From CAYWMD01 sp964458575 (GTDB lineage: Bacteria; Verrucomicrobiota; Verrucomicrobiia; Limisphaerales; JADLHS01), in contig CAYWMD010000001.1 in assembly GCA_964458575.1 (NCBI GenBank), positions 310,001 to 374,000 of the forward strand: 64,000 bases of DNA, read 5' to 3'. Below are positions 35,555 to 42,990 of the stretch, piece after piece. A program made the translations under genes and the position numbers. The stretch's first letter is position 1; the number at the start of each line of letters is the position of its first letter. Below the pieces are notes generated by a model. That model was not told the DNA's origin. It made no database searches and saw nothing but the letters and a program-made list of their open reading frames with translations.

Positions 35555-36289
35555 GTGCAACGGTCCAAACTTATCAACGCCAGCAAGTCAACCGCCGGTC
35601 CAAGTCGGTTCGCGGCGCTGTTGGTCATCGCCGCCGGGCTCGCGCTTCTGGTTCGGGTCCATGGCACGGACGAAACCAGACGAACGGCACAAACTTCCGC
35701 ATCCACCAATGCCGTCGCGGCCCTGCCCAAGCTGCCCATCGTGGCGCGGCCACCGGCGCAACAACCGCTCGTCGGTCTGGCGGCGGACACGCACCTCGAC
35801 AAAACGCCGCCGCGCGCAACCAAAGGTCTGGACCTGGTCAAAGCCGGCTGGACCTACAACTGCATGGAATGCCACAAACTTTTTCCCGCGCGCTGGCATT
35901 ACGGTGGCAATGATCGCCCGTTCAACGAACACAAGGATGTCACGCTCGCCCACGGCAACAATCGTTTCTGCCTGAACTGCCATCATCCGACGAACCGCAA
36001 TTCGTTCGTGGATTATGACGGGGCGGAGATCGCGCAGGCGGACGTGGTGAAGCTCTGCGCCAAGTGTCACGGAACGATCTACCGCGACTGGGAGGCGGGC
36101 GTTCATGGACGGCAAAATGGTTTCTGGAAATCCGATCTGGGCGACAAGACGAAGCTCCGTTGCATCCAATGTCATGATCCACATAGTCCGAAGTTCAAGG
36201 ACATGAAGCCGCTGCCGCCATTGAAGTATCCGCCACGCGGCGCGAACCCGCCATCGGAAGGCAAAACCGAAACCGCCGCGCACCACTGA
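35555..36289 (+). CDS. Membrane-anchored tetraheme cytochrome c
   Basis: 244 residues from a GTG at 35555 (no in-frame ATG before the hemes). One N-terminal membrane helix (RFAALLVIAAGLALLVRV) is followed by a long linker. Four CxxCH heme sites: CMECH (103), CLNCHH (139), CAKCH (168) and CIQCH (203). Extra His residues (HYGG, NEH, AHGN) could be the sixth heme ligands. The C-terminus is rich in Pro and Lys. It starts an operon with a 4Fe-4S protein (stop and next start 4 bases apart) and an NrfD-type protein, and so probably moves electrons out of the quinol-oxidising complex. Similar to small tetraheme subunits of NrfD-type complexes, but no close name is given. Confidence 0.88.
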   Translation: MQRSKLINASKSTAGPSRFAALLVIAAGLALLVRVHGTDETRRTAQTSASTNAVAALPKLPIVARPPAQQPLVGLAADTHLDKTPPRATKGLDLVKAGWTYNCMECHKLFPARWHYGGNDRPFNEHKDVTLAHGNNRFCLNCHHPTNRNSFVDYDGAEIAQADVVKLCAKCHGTIYRDWEAGVHGRQNGFWKSDLGDKTKLRCIQCHDPHSPKFKDMKPLPPLKYPPRGANPPSEGKTETAAHH

Positions 36290-36293
36290 CACG

Positions 36294-37268
36294 ATGAGCC
36301 ACGCCCCGCAAAACGAAGTCAGTCCGAGAACCATCGAGCAGGTTTACAAGCCGATGAATCGTCGGACGTTCCTCAAAGGTGCGGCGGCCTCGATGGTCGG
36401 CGTGGCGGGTTTGATGGCGGCGCTAAGGCCGTTGCTGGAACTCGAAAGCGGCGCGGTCTCGCTGGATGACTTGCTACAGAAACATTACCGCGAACTCACT
36501 CCCGAGGACTTGAAGCGCATCATGGCAAATCTCGAAGCCAAGACGCAGAAGGAATACGGCGTGCGCCCGACCATCCGCGATCTCAAGCCGTTGGATGGCG
36601 TCGAGTTTGGTTACGCGCTGAACCTGACCCGCTGCATCGGTTGCCGCAAATGCGCGCACGCCTGCCTCAAGGAAAACAACCAGTCGCGCGAGGAAGCCAA
36701 CGACCTCGAGATGTCGTACATTCGGGTGTTGGAGTTGAACAAAGGGGCGATCAACCTGGAAACTTCGACGGTTTACTACGACCCCGAAACCGTTCCGCAA
36801 AAGGACAAATACTACATGCCGGTGCAGTGTCATCAGTGCCGGCAGTCGCCTTGCACGAAGGTCTGCCCGGTCCAGGCAACTTGGCAGGAAAAGGACGGGC
36901 TGGTGGTCGTGGATTACAACTGGTGTATCGGCTGCCGCTATTGCATGGCCGCGTGTCCGTACGATGCGCGCCGGTTCAACTACCAAAAGCCGACGATCAA
37001 ACCCGACCAGATCAACCCGAATCAGGATTACCTGAGCAACCGTATCCGGCCGAAAGGCGTCGTGGAAAAATGCACGTTCTGCCTCCAACGCACGCGGGCG
37101 GGGAAATATCCAGCGTGCCTCGAAGTCTGCCCGACCGGTGCGCGCGTGTTCGGCAACCTGCTCGATCCGAACAGCGAGATTAACTACATCCTGAACAACA
37201 AGCGTGTTTACATCCTCAAGGAGGACGTCGGCACGCAACCGCGGTTCTACTATTTCTTCGATAAATGA
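36294..37268 (+). CDS. Tat-signal 4Fe-4S ferredoxin subunit (NrfC/DmsB/HmcB-like)
   Basis: 324 residues from the ATG at 36294. Twin-arginine motif: MNRRTFLKGAAASMVGVAGLMAAL (Tat signal after a short N-terminal extension). Cys groups for four [4Fe-4S] clusters: CIGCRKCAHACLKENN, CHQCRQSPCTKVCPVQAT, CIGCRYCMAACPYDARRF and CTFCLQRTRAGKYPACLEVCPTGAR. It is probably the periplasmic electron-transfer partner of the NrfD membrane protein next door, taking electrons from quinol and passing them to cytochromes. It lies 4 bases after the tetraheme cytochrome. The next gene is 117 bases downstream, with an inverted repeat in the gap. Confidence 0.93.
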   Translation: MSHAPQNEVSPRTIEQVYKPMNRRTFLKGAAASMVGVAGLMAALRPLLELESGAVSLDDLLQKHYRELTPEDLKRIMANLEAKTQKEYGVRPTIRDLKPLDGVEFGYALNLTRCIGCRKCAHACLKENNQSREEANDLEMSYIRVLELNKGAINLETSTVYYDPETVPQKDKYYMPVQCHQCRQSPCTKVCPVQATWQEKDGLVVVDYNWCIGCRYCMAACPYDARRFNYQKPTIKPDQINPNQDYLSNRIRPKGVVEKCTFCLQRTRAGKYPACLEVCPTGARVFGNLLDPNSEINYILNNKRVYILKEDVGTQPRFYYFFDK

Positions 37269-37272
37269 TGCA

Positions 37273-37373
37273 AACCACGAAACACACGAAATGACACGAA
37301 AGGGAACAGATCAACAACGGAGCGCGGCGTTTCGCATCAGAGCGCTTTCGTGTGTTTCGTGTATTTCGTGGTT
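37273..37373. repeat. ACGAAA-type inverted repeat inside the operon
   Basis: Left arm 37273-37302 starts AACCACGAAACACACGAAA; right arm 37345-37373 is close to its reverse complement (starting CTTTCGTGTGTTTCGTGT and ending CGTGGTT). About 42 bases separate them. It fills most of the gap between the ferredoxin and NrfD genes. Arms of this ACGAAA-periodic type recur in many bacterial genomes; here it would fold as one long hairpin in the mRNA. Confidence 0.75.
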
Positions 37374-37385
37374 CAACTCCGTCAC

Positions 37386-38618
37386 ATGAGAGACTACCTC
37401 ACATTTCTCTTCCGCGTCTGGCGGCTCTCGTGGCAGGGCAGCGGGAAGTATTACGCTTGGATGTCGGTGCTTACCGTGCTCGCGCTTGTCGGTTTGCACG
37501 CGTGGTGCCGGCAATTTGTGGACGGCCTCCAAACCACCGGCATGACGAATCAGGTGAGCTGGGGCGCTTACATCGCGAACTTCACCTTCCTCGTCGGCGT
37601 CGCCGCGGCGGCGGTTATGCTCGTCATACCCGCCTACATCTACAAGAAAGAGCACATGCACGAAGTCGTGCTCTTCGGGGAACTGCTCGCCATCGCGGTC
37701 ATCGTCATGTGTTTGCTCTTCGTCACCGTGGACCTCGGTCATCCCGACCGCTTTCACCACATGATCCCGCCGTTTGGCATCTTCAACTTTCCCGGTTCGA
37801 TCCTTTCGTGGGACGTCATCGTGCTCAATGGTTACCTGCTGCTGAACCTGCACATTGCCGGCTACCTGCTTTACTGCCGCTACCAACATCGCAAGCCAAC
37901 AAAGAAATTCTACATCCCGTTCGTGTTCCTCTCGATTGCGTGGGCTGTGAGCATTCACACGGTCACGGCGTTCCTTTATGTGGGCCTCGCCGGTCGGAGC
38001 TACTGGCATCATCCGCTCGTGCCTTCACGGTTTCTCGCGTCCGCGTTCGTGGCCGGGCCGGCGCTGATGATTCTCACTTTCCAGATCATCCGCAAAGTGA
38101 CGCGCTATTTCATCGGCGATCAACCGATCTTCACCCTGCGCATGATCATGACCGTGGCCATGATCATCAACATGTTCCTGCTGGCGTGCGAATTGTTCAC
38201 CGAGTTTTACTACCCGACGCAGCATGCCGCCGCCGCGCACTACCTCTATTTTGGTCTGCACGGACACAGCGGACTCGTGCCGTGGATCTGGACCGCGATC
38301 ACGCTGGATGTGATAGGGCTGGCGCTCCTCATCACGCCCGCCAGCCGGCGCATTGGCTGGCTCAACGTCGCGTGCGTCACCTGCTTCGTCGGCATCTGGA
38401 TCGAAAAAGGCATGGGGCTGATCATTCCCGGCTTCGTCCCGTCGCCGCTTGGGCACATTGTCGAATACCTGCCCACCTTGAATGAAACGCTCGTCTGCCT
38501 CGGCATCTGGGCGTTCGGGCTGCTGATGTTCTCTTGGATGCTGCACATCGCCATTCCGATCATGAACGGTTCTCTGCGGACAAATCCTGAACTCGTAAAC
38601 ACGAAAGAATCCACCTGA
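37386..38618 (+). CDS. NrfD/PsrC-type polytopic quinol membrane subunit
   Basis: 410 residues from the ATG at 37386. About ten membrane helices with NrfD/PsrC/DsrP-like features: NFTFLVGVAAAAVMLVIPAYIYKKEHMHEVVLFGELLAIAVIVM, VDLGHPDRFHHMIP (an acidic/His loop common in NrfD), FPGSILSWDVIVLNGYL, and FLLACELFTEFYYPTQHAAAAHYLYFGLHGH. It oxidises menaquinol and feeds the ferredoxin subunit. Between the two genes a 117-base gap holds an inverted repeat. It is followed by a 24-bp palindrome and the octaheme cytochrome. Confidence 0.92.
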   Translation: MRDYLTFLFRVWRLSWQGSGKYYAWMSVLTVLALVGLHAWCRQFVDGLQTTGMTNQVSWGAYIANFTFLVGVAAAAVMLVIPAYIYKKEHMHEVVLFGELLAIAVIVMCLLFVTVDLGHPDRFHHMIPPFGIFNFPGSILSWDVIVLNGYLLLNLHIAGYLLYCRYQHRKPTKKFYIPFVFLSIAWAVSIHTVTAFLYVGLAGRSYWHHPLVPSRFLASAFVAGPALMILTFQIIRKVTRYFIGDQPIFTLRMIMTVAMIINMFLLACELFTEFYYPTQHAAAAHYLYFGLHGHSGLVPWIWTAITLDVIGLALLITPASRRIGWLNVACVTCFVGIWIEKGMGLIIPGFVPSPLGHIVEYLPTLNETLVCLGIWAFGLLMFSWMLHIAIPIMNGSLRTNPELVNTKEST

Positions 38619-38632
38619 AACCCACCTGCAAT

Positions 38633-38656
38633 CTTTTGTTGCATATGCAACAAAAG
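38633..38656. promoter_or_regulatory. Perfect 24-bp palindrome before the octaheme cytochrome gene
   Basis: Two perfect 12-base arms (CTTTTGTTGCAT and ATGCAACAAAAG) with no spacer. It lies 26 bases before the ATG at 38683 and 14 bases after the NrfD stop. It could be an operator for a dimeric regulator or an mRNA hairpin that splits expression of the two parts of the operon. A T run follows only weakly (GTTTG). Confidence 0.6.
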
Positions 38657-38682
38657 TTTGCACGCACACCAAAACACGCTTT

Positions 38683-40128
38683 ATGAAAACCTGGATCAAA
38701 CAACACCTCCTGTTCATCGCCGCGTCGCTGGCAGTTCCGCTGTTCGCGCACGCCGGCTTCACCCTCAACACAATGTCGCCGCAAAGCAAAGCCTGCGCGG
38801 AGTGCCACAAGAAGGAGAGCCAGGCGATCTACCAGCAATGGGGCTCGAGCAAGCACTATCGCGGCAACGTCGGCTGCTACGAGTGCCACATGGCGCTCAC
38901 CAACGACGTGGACGCGTTCGAGCATTACGGCCAGACGATTTCCACCATCGTCACGCCGAAGGATTGCGGCCGCTGCCACGAGGGCGAAGTGACCGAGTTC
39001 AACGCGTCGCACCACGCCAAGGCCGGACGCATCCTCGGCTCGCTCGACAACGTCCTCGCCGAAATCGTCGAAGGCAACAAAGGTTTCAAGACCGCCATGT
39101 TTCCGGGCGGCGTTTCCGCTGCCGCCGTGAACGGCTGCTGGCAATGTCACGGTACCGAAGTGAAGATCATGCCCAACCACAAGCCGGATCCCGCCACGTG
39201 GCCCAACACCGGCATCGGCCGCATCAATCCCGACGGCAGCGAAGGCTCCTGTGCCGCGTGCCACGCCCGCCACGATTTCTCCGCCGCGCAAGCCCGCACG
39301 CCGGACACCTGCGGCAAATGTCACATGGGCCCGGACCATCCGCAGATCGAAATCTACAACGAATCCAAGCACGGCATCGCCTACCGCGCCAACGTGGACA
39401 AGATGAACCTCAACAGTTCGAAGTGGATCGTTGGCGAAGATTATTCCGCCGCACCCACCTGCGCCACCTGCCACATGAGCGCGACGAAAAACCAGCGCGT
39501 CACGCACGATGTCGGCCTGCGCATCTCTTGGAACAACCGCCCGGAGATTTCCATCCGTCCGGAAATCGCCGATGCCAAACTTGGTTTACCGACGAAGGAC
39601 ATCCCGTGGCAGACGCGGCGCACAAACATGGTTGATGTTTGCTCCAGTTGCCACAACCAGAATTTCACCGCCGCGTTTTACCAGCAATACGACGGCTTGA
39701 TTGACCTCTACCATGACAAATTCGCCAAGCCCGGCCTTGCGCTGTATCAAGCCGCGAAGCCGTTGCTCAGCCCCGCGCAGTTCAGCAACCCGATCGATTT
39801 CACATGGTATGAGATCTGGCATCACGAAGGCCGGCGCGCGCGTCACGGTGCTTCCATGATGGGCCCGGACATCACGCATTGGCACGGCACGTATGAAGTC
39901 GCAAAGCACTTCTATTCGCACTACATCCCGGAGTTGCAGGAGTTGATTGAGAAGAGCAAGAACTCCAGCGACGCGAAGAAGAAGGAAGCCGCCGAGAAAC
40001 TGGAGAAGCTGCTGGATGAAACGCTGAACAACGCGAATCACCAGTGGTACCTGAACAAGATGAGCCCGGAAGAAAAGGCCCAGCGCGACAAAGAGCGCCA
40101 GGAATTCCAAAAGCGCTACGCGAAATGA
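38683..40128 (+). CDS. Octaheme cytochrome c, hydroxylamine oxidoreductase (HAO)-like
   Basis: 481 residues from the ATG at 38683, with a signal peptide (MKTWIKQHLLFIAASLAVPLFAHA). Eight CxxCH sites: CAECH (38), CYECH (65), CGRCH (95), CWQCH (152), CAACH (190), CGKCH (210), CATCH (260) and CSSCH (320). After the last heme: WYEIWHHEGRRARHGASMMGPDITHWHGTYEV, typical of the HAO family. In oxidative HAO, from memory, the second half of this block carries a Tyr that cross-links to the catalytic heme (PDYxxWHG type); here Ile (about residue 397) stands at that place. Members lacking that Tyr are thought to run in reverse, reducing nitrite/hydroxylamine to ammonium. The Lys/Glu-rich end is likely a coiled coil. 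Confidence 0.9.
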   Translation: MKTWIKQHLLFIAASLAVPLFAHAGFTLNTMSPQSKACAECHKKESQAIYQQWGSSKHYRGNVGCYECHMALTNDVDAFEHYGQTISTIVTPKDCGRCHEGEVTEFNASHHAKAGRILGSLDNVLAEIVEGNKGFKTAMFPGGVSAAAVNGCWQCHGTEVKIMPNHKPDPATWPNTGIGRINPDGSEGSCAACHARHDFSAAQARTPDTCGKCHMGPDHPQIEIYNESKHGIAYRANVDKMNLNSSKWIVGEDYSAAPTCATCHMSATKNQRVTHDVGLRISWNNRPEISIRPEIADAKLGLPTKDIPWQTRRTNMVDVCSSCHNQNFTAAFYQQYDGLIDLYHDKFAKPGLALYQAAKPLLSPAQFSNPIDFTWYEIWHHEGRRARHGASMMGPDITHWHGTYEVAKHFYSHYIPELQELIEKSKNSSDAKKKEAAEKLEKLLDETLNNANHQWYLNKMSPEEKAQRDKERQEFQKRYAK

Positions 40129-40136
40129 CGAATGAG

Positions 40137-40293
40137 CCCTCACCCCGGCCCTCTCCCATCCGATGGGAGAGGGAGAATCATCCGCCGTCTCGATCCAGAA
40201 TGGAAACCGGAGTTGATGCGAACGATGCACAAACAACCAAAAACCAACGAATGCTGCCCCTCTTCGCTCCCGGAGGGGTAAGGGTGAGGTGAG
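40137..40293. repeat. Two GGGAGAGGG-type repeats after the octaheme gene
   Basis: First copy 40137-40179 (CCTCACCCCGGCCCTCTCCC, then ATCCGATGGGAGAGGGAGAA). A second, degraded copy (about 40254-40293) reads CCCCTCTTCGCTCCCGGAGG and GTAAGGGTGAGG. They fill the gap to the next gene and resemble the element in the coding region at 50258-50299. Confidence 0.65.
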
Positions 40294-40320
40294 GGCGAAG
40301 ACTACTTGTAGTGTGAGTGC

Positions 40321-40836
40321 ATGACCATGAGCCCGCAAACCGCCGACCTGCGGAAGCTGAGTTCCGCCGAGTTGGAGCAACTCGGCCAGCAAAGCCTGCG
40401 CGAGCATCTCGTCGCGCAAGCCATCGTCGCGCACCAGAAGCACGGCCCGCTCACCGCCGACAAACTTGACGCGCTGCTTCAAGACCGCGACTGTTTGCGC
40501 CACCCCGTCCGGCTGGTGTTCGAATTTGGCGAGATGGCGATGCACCAGTTCGCGCAACCGGACCTTGACTGGCGCAACACCGAGCAGGATGGCCGCGTGC
40601 TCTACCTGCGCCCACTACTCAAGGACCGCTCCGACCTCCTCCCACACGCCGTCGCCTACATGATTCCCCTCATCAACTACGGCGACATCATTACGGACGA
40701 GCACTGTCTTCTCTACGGCGCGACGTTGCTGGGCATGATGGAAGATGAATTCTATCGGCAGATTTGCGAGCTGGCCGATCTGGTCGGCGCGGAAGCCCAA
40801 CTCAGCGTGGCGAACCCCAGCTGTTGCGGCGCGTGA
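40321..40836 (+). CDS. Unknown 171-residue protein in the respiratory cluster
   Basis: 171 residues from the ATG at 40321 (a second ATG two codons on). Helical and soluble, with no signal peptide: QTADLRKLSSAELEQLGQQSLREHLVAQAIVAHQKHG, then CLRHPVRLVFEFGEMAMHQFAQPD, LPHAVAYMIPLINYGDIITDEHCLLYGATLLGMMEDEFY, and a terminal CCGA. I do not recognise the family. The position between the octaheme cytochrome and the porin suggests a maturation or regulatory role in the same pathway, which is inference. Confidence 0.7.
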   Translation: MTMSPQTADLRKLSSAELEQLGQQSLREHLVAQAIVAHQKHGPLTADKLDALLQDRDCLRHPVRLVFEFGEMAMHQFAQPDLDWRNTEQDGRVLYLRPLLKDRSDLLPHAVAYMIPLINYGDIITDEHCLLYGATLLGMMEDEFYRQICELADLVGAEAQLSVANPSCCGA

Positions 40837-40855
40837 TTTCTCCTGTGCGAGTTCC

Positions 40856-40869
40856 TTGACTCACATCAA
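40856..40869. promoter_or_regulatory. FNR/DNR-type box with -10 element (promoter of the porin operon)
   Basis: TTGACTCACATCAA, with the same half-sites (TTGAC/ATCAA) as the box at 35499. The -10-like TAACCT is at 40892-40897, exactly 23 bases after the box end as in the first promoter. The ATG of the porin is at 40937, giving a leader of about 33 bases. Likely activated by the Crp/Fnr-type protein at 44838-45560. Confidence 0.72.
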
Positions 40870-40936
40870 AGCCCGCCGCCCGCCTGTAGCCTAACCTCCC
40901 GATGTCCTCGGCGAACGCGCCGATCACATTTTGAAC

Positions 40937-42451
40937 ATGAAAACGAAATCGTCGGGAATTTTCCTTGTCCTTCTCGCTTGCACCGCCGGTGTCGCTGCGC
41001 TCGCGCAGCAGGTTGCCACCGACGCCCCTACAGCCAAACCAGCCCGCAGCGCAGGACTGGTGAACGATTTTCTTCGCGACCGGAATCCCGCTTTGACCAA
41101 CTGGGACATCGGCGGCTCGGTGCGTGGCCGCTTTGAGGTCAAGGATGGCTACGGCATCGCCGGCATTCCCGGCTCGTTGGATTTCGGCAACAACAGTGCG
41201 GACGTTGACAACGAATACTGGCTGGAACGGATTCGCTATCGCGTTGGTTACAATGACACGTGGTGGGGCGCACTGGTTGAGGGGCGCAGCAGCTTTGCCC
41301 AAGGCGATCAACGCTGGGCGTATTTCTCCAGTCCCACGCCCGCCGGCACGAAGAATCGCAACGGCCTCGGCCCGGAATCCGACACCGTGGACCTGCATCA
41401 AGCCTATGTCACCATCGGCAATCCGAAAGAGTTTCCGCTCTCCGCCAAGATCGGCCGTCAGGAACTGAGCTATGGCGACGAACGGCTCGTGGGCGCGTTC
41501 GCCTGGAACAACATCGGCCGCGTGTTCGATGCCGCGAAGGTGCGCTGGCAAAGCGACTGGTTCGGCGCGGACTTCTTCACCGGTCGCGTCGTGATTCCCG
41601 AGGACCATGTCTTCAACGTCGCCAACGATTACGACTGGTTCTCCGGCGTTTACGCCAACGTCAGCAAAATTCCCAAGCACCTGCTCGACCTGTATGTTTT
41701 CTCGCGCAACGCCAGTGACCAGGCCATCGCCGCCGAACCCAGCCCGCAAGCGCCGCAGCCCAGCGCGCGCGACATCTACACGGCCGGTTTTCGCTTCAAG
41801 TCCAAGCCCGGCGAATTCGGCAACTGGGATTACTACACCGAGTGCGCTTACCAATTCGGCAACTTTCAGGATCGTCGGCTTCCGGGCATGCCGCGCCTTG
41901 ACCACGAAGCGTGGATGGCCGTCATCGGCGGCGGTTACACGATCAATAACATCTGGGCCAAACCCCGGCTCGGGATCGAATACAGCTACGGCTCCGGCGA
42001 CGACAACCCGACCGATGGCGACCACGGCACCTTTGAAAATCTTTTTCCCACGAACCACAAGTTCTACGGCTACATGGATTTTATCTCGCTGCAAAACATC
42101 CAGGACCTGCGCGGCATCCTCACGCTCAAGCCGCACACGCGCCTGACCATCAACATCGAGGGTCACGGCTTCTGGCTCGCGGACACGAGCGACAACTTTT
42201 ACAACGTGGGCGGGGCGCCGCGCGGCGGTGTTGCTCCGACCGCCGGCAACAACTACGGCATCAATCCCGGCTACGATTCCTTCGTCGGCACGGAGCTGGA
42301 TGTGATTGCCAGCTACACCGTGACCCGCTTTGCGCAATTGGAAGCCGGTTACGGCCATTTCTTTCGCGGCGATTACATCGAGCAATCCCTCAGCGCCGTG
42401 GGCTCGCAAGACGCGGATTGGTTTTATCTCCAGGCGACCTTCACTTTTTAA
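40937..42451 (+). CDS. Outer-membrane alginate export-type beta-barrel porin
   Basis: 504 residues from the ATG at 40937, with a signal peptide (MKTKSSGIFLVLLACTAGVAALAQQ). The pattern matches the alginate_exp family: WDIGGSVRGRFEVKD, YWLERIRYRVGYNDTWWGALVEGR, VDLHQAYVTIGNPKEFPLSAKIGRQELSYGDERLVGAFAWNNIGRVFDAAKVRW, LGIEYSYGSGDDNPTDGDHGTFENLFPTNHKFYGYMDF, and a terminal FYLQATFTF. These barrels are often placed next to nitrate/nitrite or hydroxylamine-type respiration genes, where the real substrate is not alginate. It has its own promoter, with an FNR/DNR-type box 68 bases upstream. Confidence 0.85.
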   Translation: MKTKSSGIFLVLLACTAGVAALAQQVATDAPTAKPARSAGLVNDFLRDRNPALTNWDIGGSVRGRFEVKDGYGIAGIPGSLDFGNNSADVDNEYWLERIRYRVGYNDTWWGALVEGRSSFAQGDQRWAYFSSPTPAGTKNRNGLGPESDTVDLHQAYVTIGNPKEFPLSAKIGRQELSYGDERLVGAFAWNNIGRVFDAAKVRWQSDWFGADFFTGRVVIPEDHVFNVANDYDWFSGVYANVSKIPKHLLDLYVFSRNASDQAIAAEPSPQAPQPSARDIYTAGFRFKSKPGEFGNWDYYTECAYQFGNFQDRRLPGMPRLDHEAWMAVIGGGYTINNIWAKPRLGIEYSYGSGDDNPTDGDHGTFENLFPTNHKFYGYMDFISLQNIQDLRGILTLKPHTRLTINIEGHGFWLADTSDNFYNVGGAPRGGVAPTAGNNYGINPGYDSFVGTELDVIASYTVTRFAQLEAGYGHFFRGDYIEQSLSAVGSQDADWFYLQATFTF

Positions 42452-42471
42452 CCACAACTGACATAAGCACC

Positions 42472-42990
42472 ATGACTCAAAACATCACCACGCTCGACGT
42501 GCGCGAGGATTTCCGGTCCGGACGTAAACCGTGCGACAAGATTCAACAGGCGCTGAGCCAGGTCGGCGACGGCGAAGCGTTACGCCTGCTTGTGCCCTTT
42601 GAACCCGTTCCGCTCTTTGAGATGGCGCGGAACAAGGGGCTCACGCACGACGCGAAGCAAATCTCCGGCGGCGATTGGGAAGTCCTGTTCTCCCACGGTG
42701 TCGAAGCCGATGTGCGGAACACGCCCCCGAGCCACAATTCCTGCGGCTGCGGTTGCCATGAAACTTCGCCGAGGGAAATCATGGACGTGGATGCGCGCGG
42801 TCTCGAACCGCCGCAGCCGATGATGAAAATTCTGGAAACCTTGCAGGCCATGCCCGTTAATGCGGAATTGCACGCGCGCACCGATCGCCGGCCGGTTCAT
42901 CTTTACCCGATGCTCGAAGCCCGCGGCTTCAAAGGCGAAAGCGAGGAGCAACCCGATGGAAGCTTCATTACCTATATCCGCCGCACCTGA
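42472..42990 (+). CDS. Tandem DUF2249 protein
   Basis: 172 residues from the ATG at 42472. Two DUF2249 copies in line: first LDVREDFRSGRKPCDKIQQALSQVGDGEALRLLVPFEPVPLFEM, then MDVDARGLEPPQPMMKILETLQAMPVNAELHARTDRRPVHLYPMLEARGFKGESEEQPDGSFITYIRR. A His/Cys linker (SHNSCGCGCHETS) joins them and could bind metal. DUF2249 proteins occur with nitrogen-oxide and heme genes. It lies 20 bases after the porin; the next gene starts inside its 3' end (35-base overlap). A third DUF2249 protein is at 45573-45830. Confidence 0.85.
   Translation: MTQNITTLDVREDFRSGRKPCDKIQQALSQVGDGEALRLLVPFEPVPLFEMARNKGLTHDAKQISGGDWEVLFSHGVEADVRNTPPSHNSCGCGCHETSPREIMDVDARGLEPPQPMMKILETLQAMPVNAELHARTDRRPVHLYPMLEARGFKGESEEQPDGSFITYIRRT

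Noticed and set aside
40802..42457. 551-residue minus-strand open frame
   Set aside because: Opposite to the porin gene, which has a signal peptide and an aromatic C-terminus.
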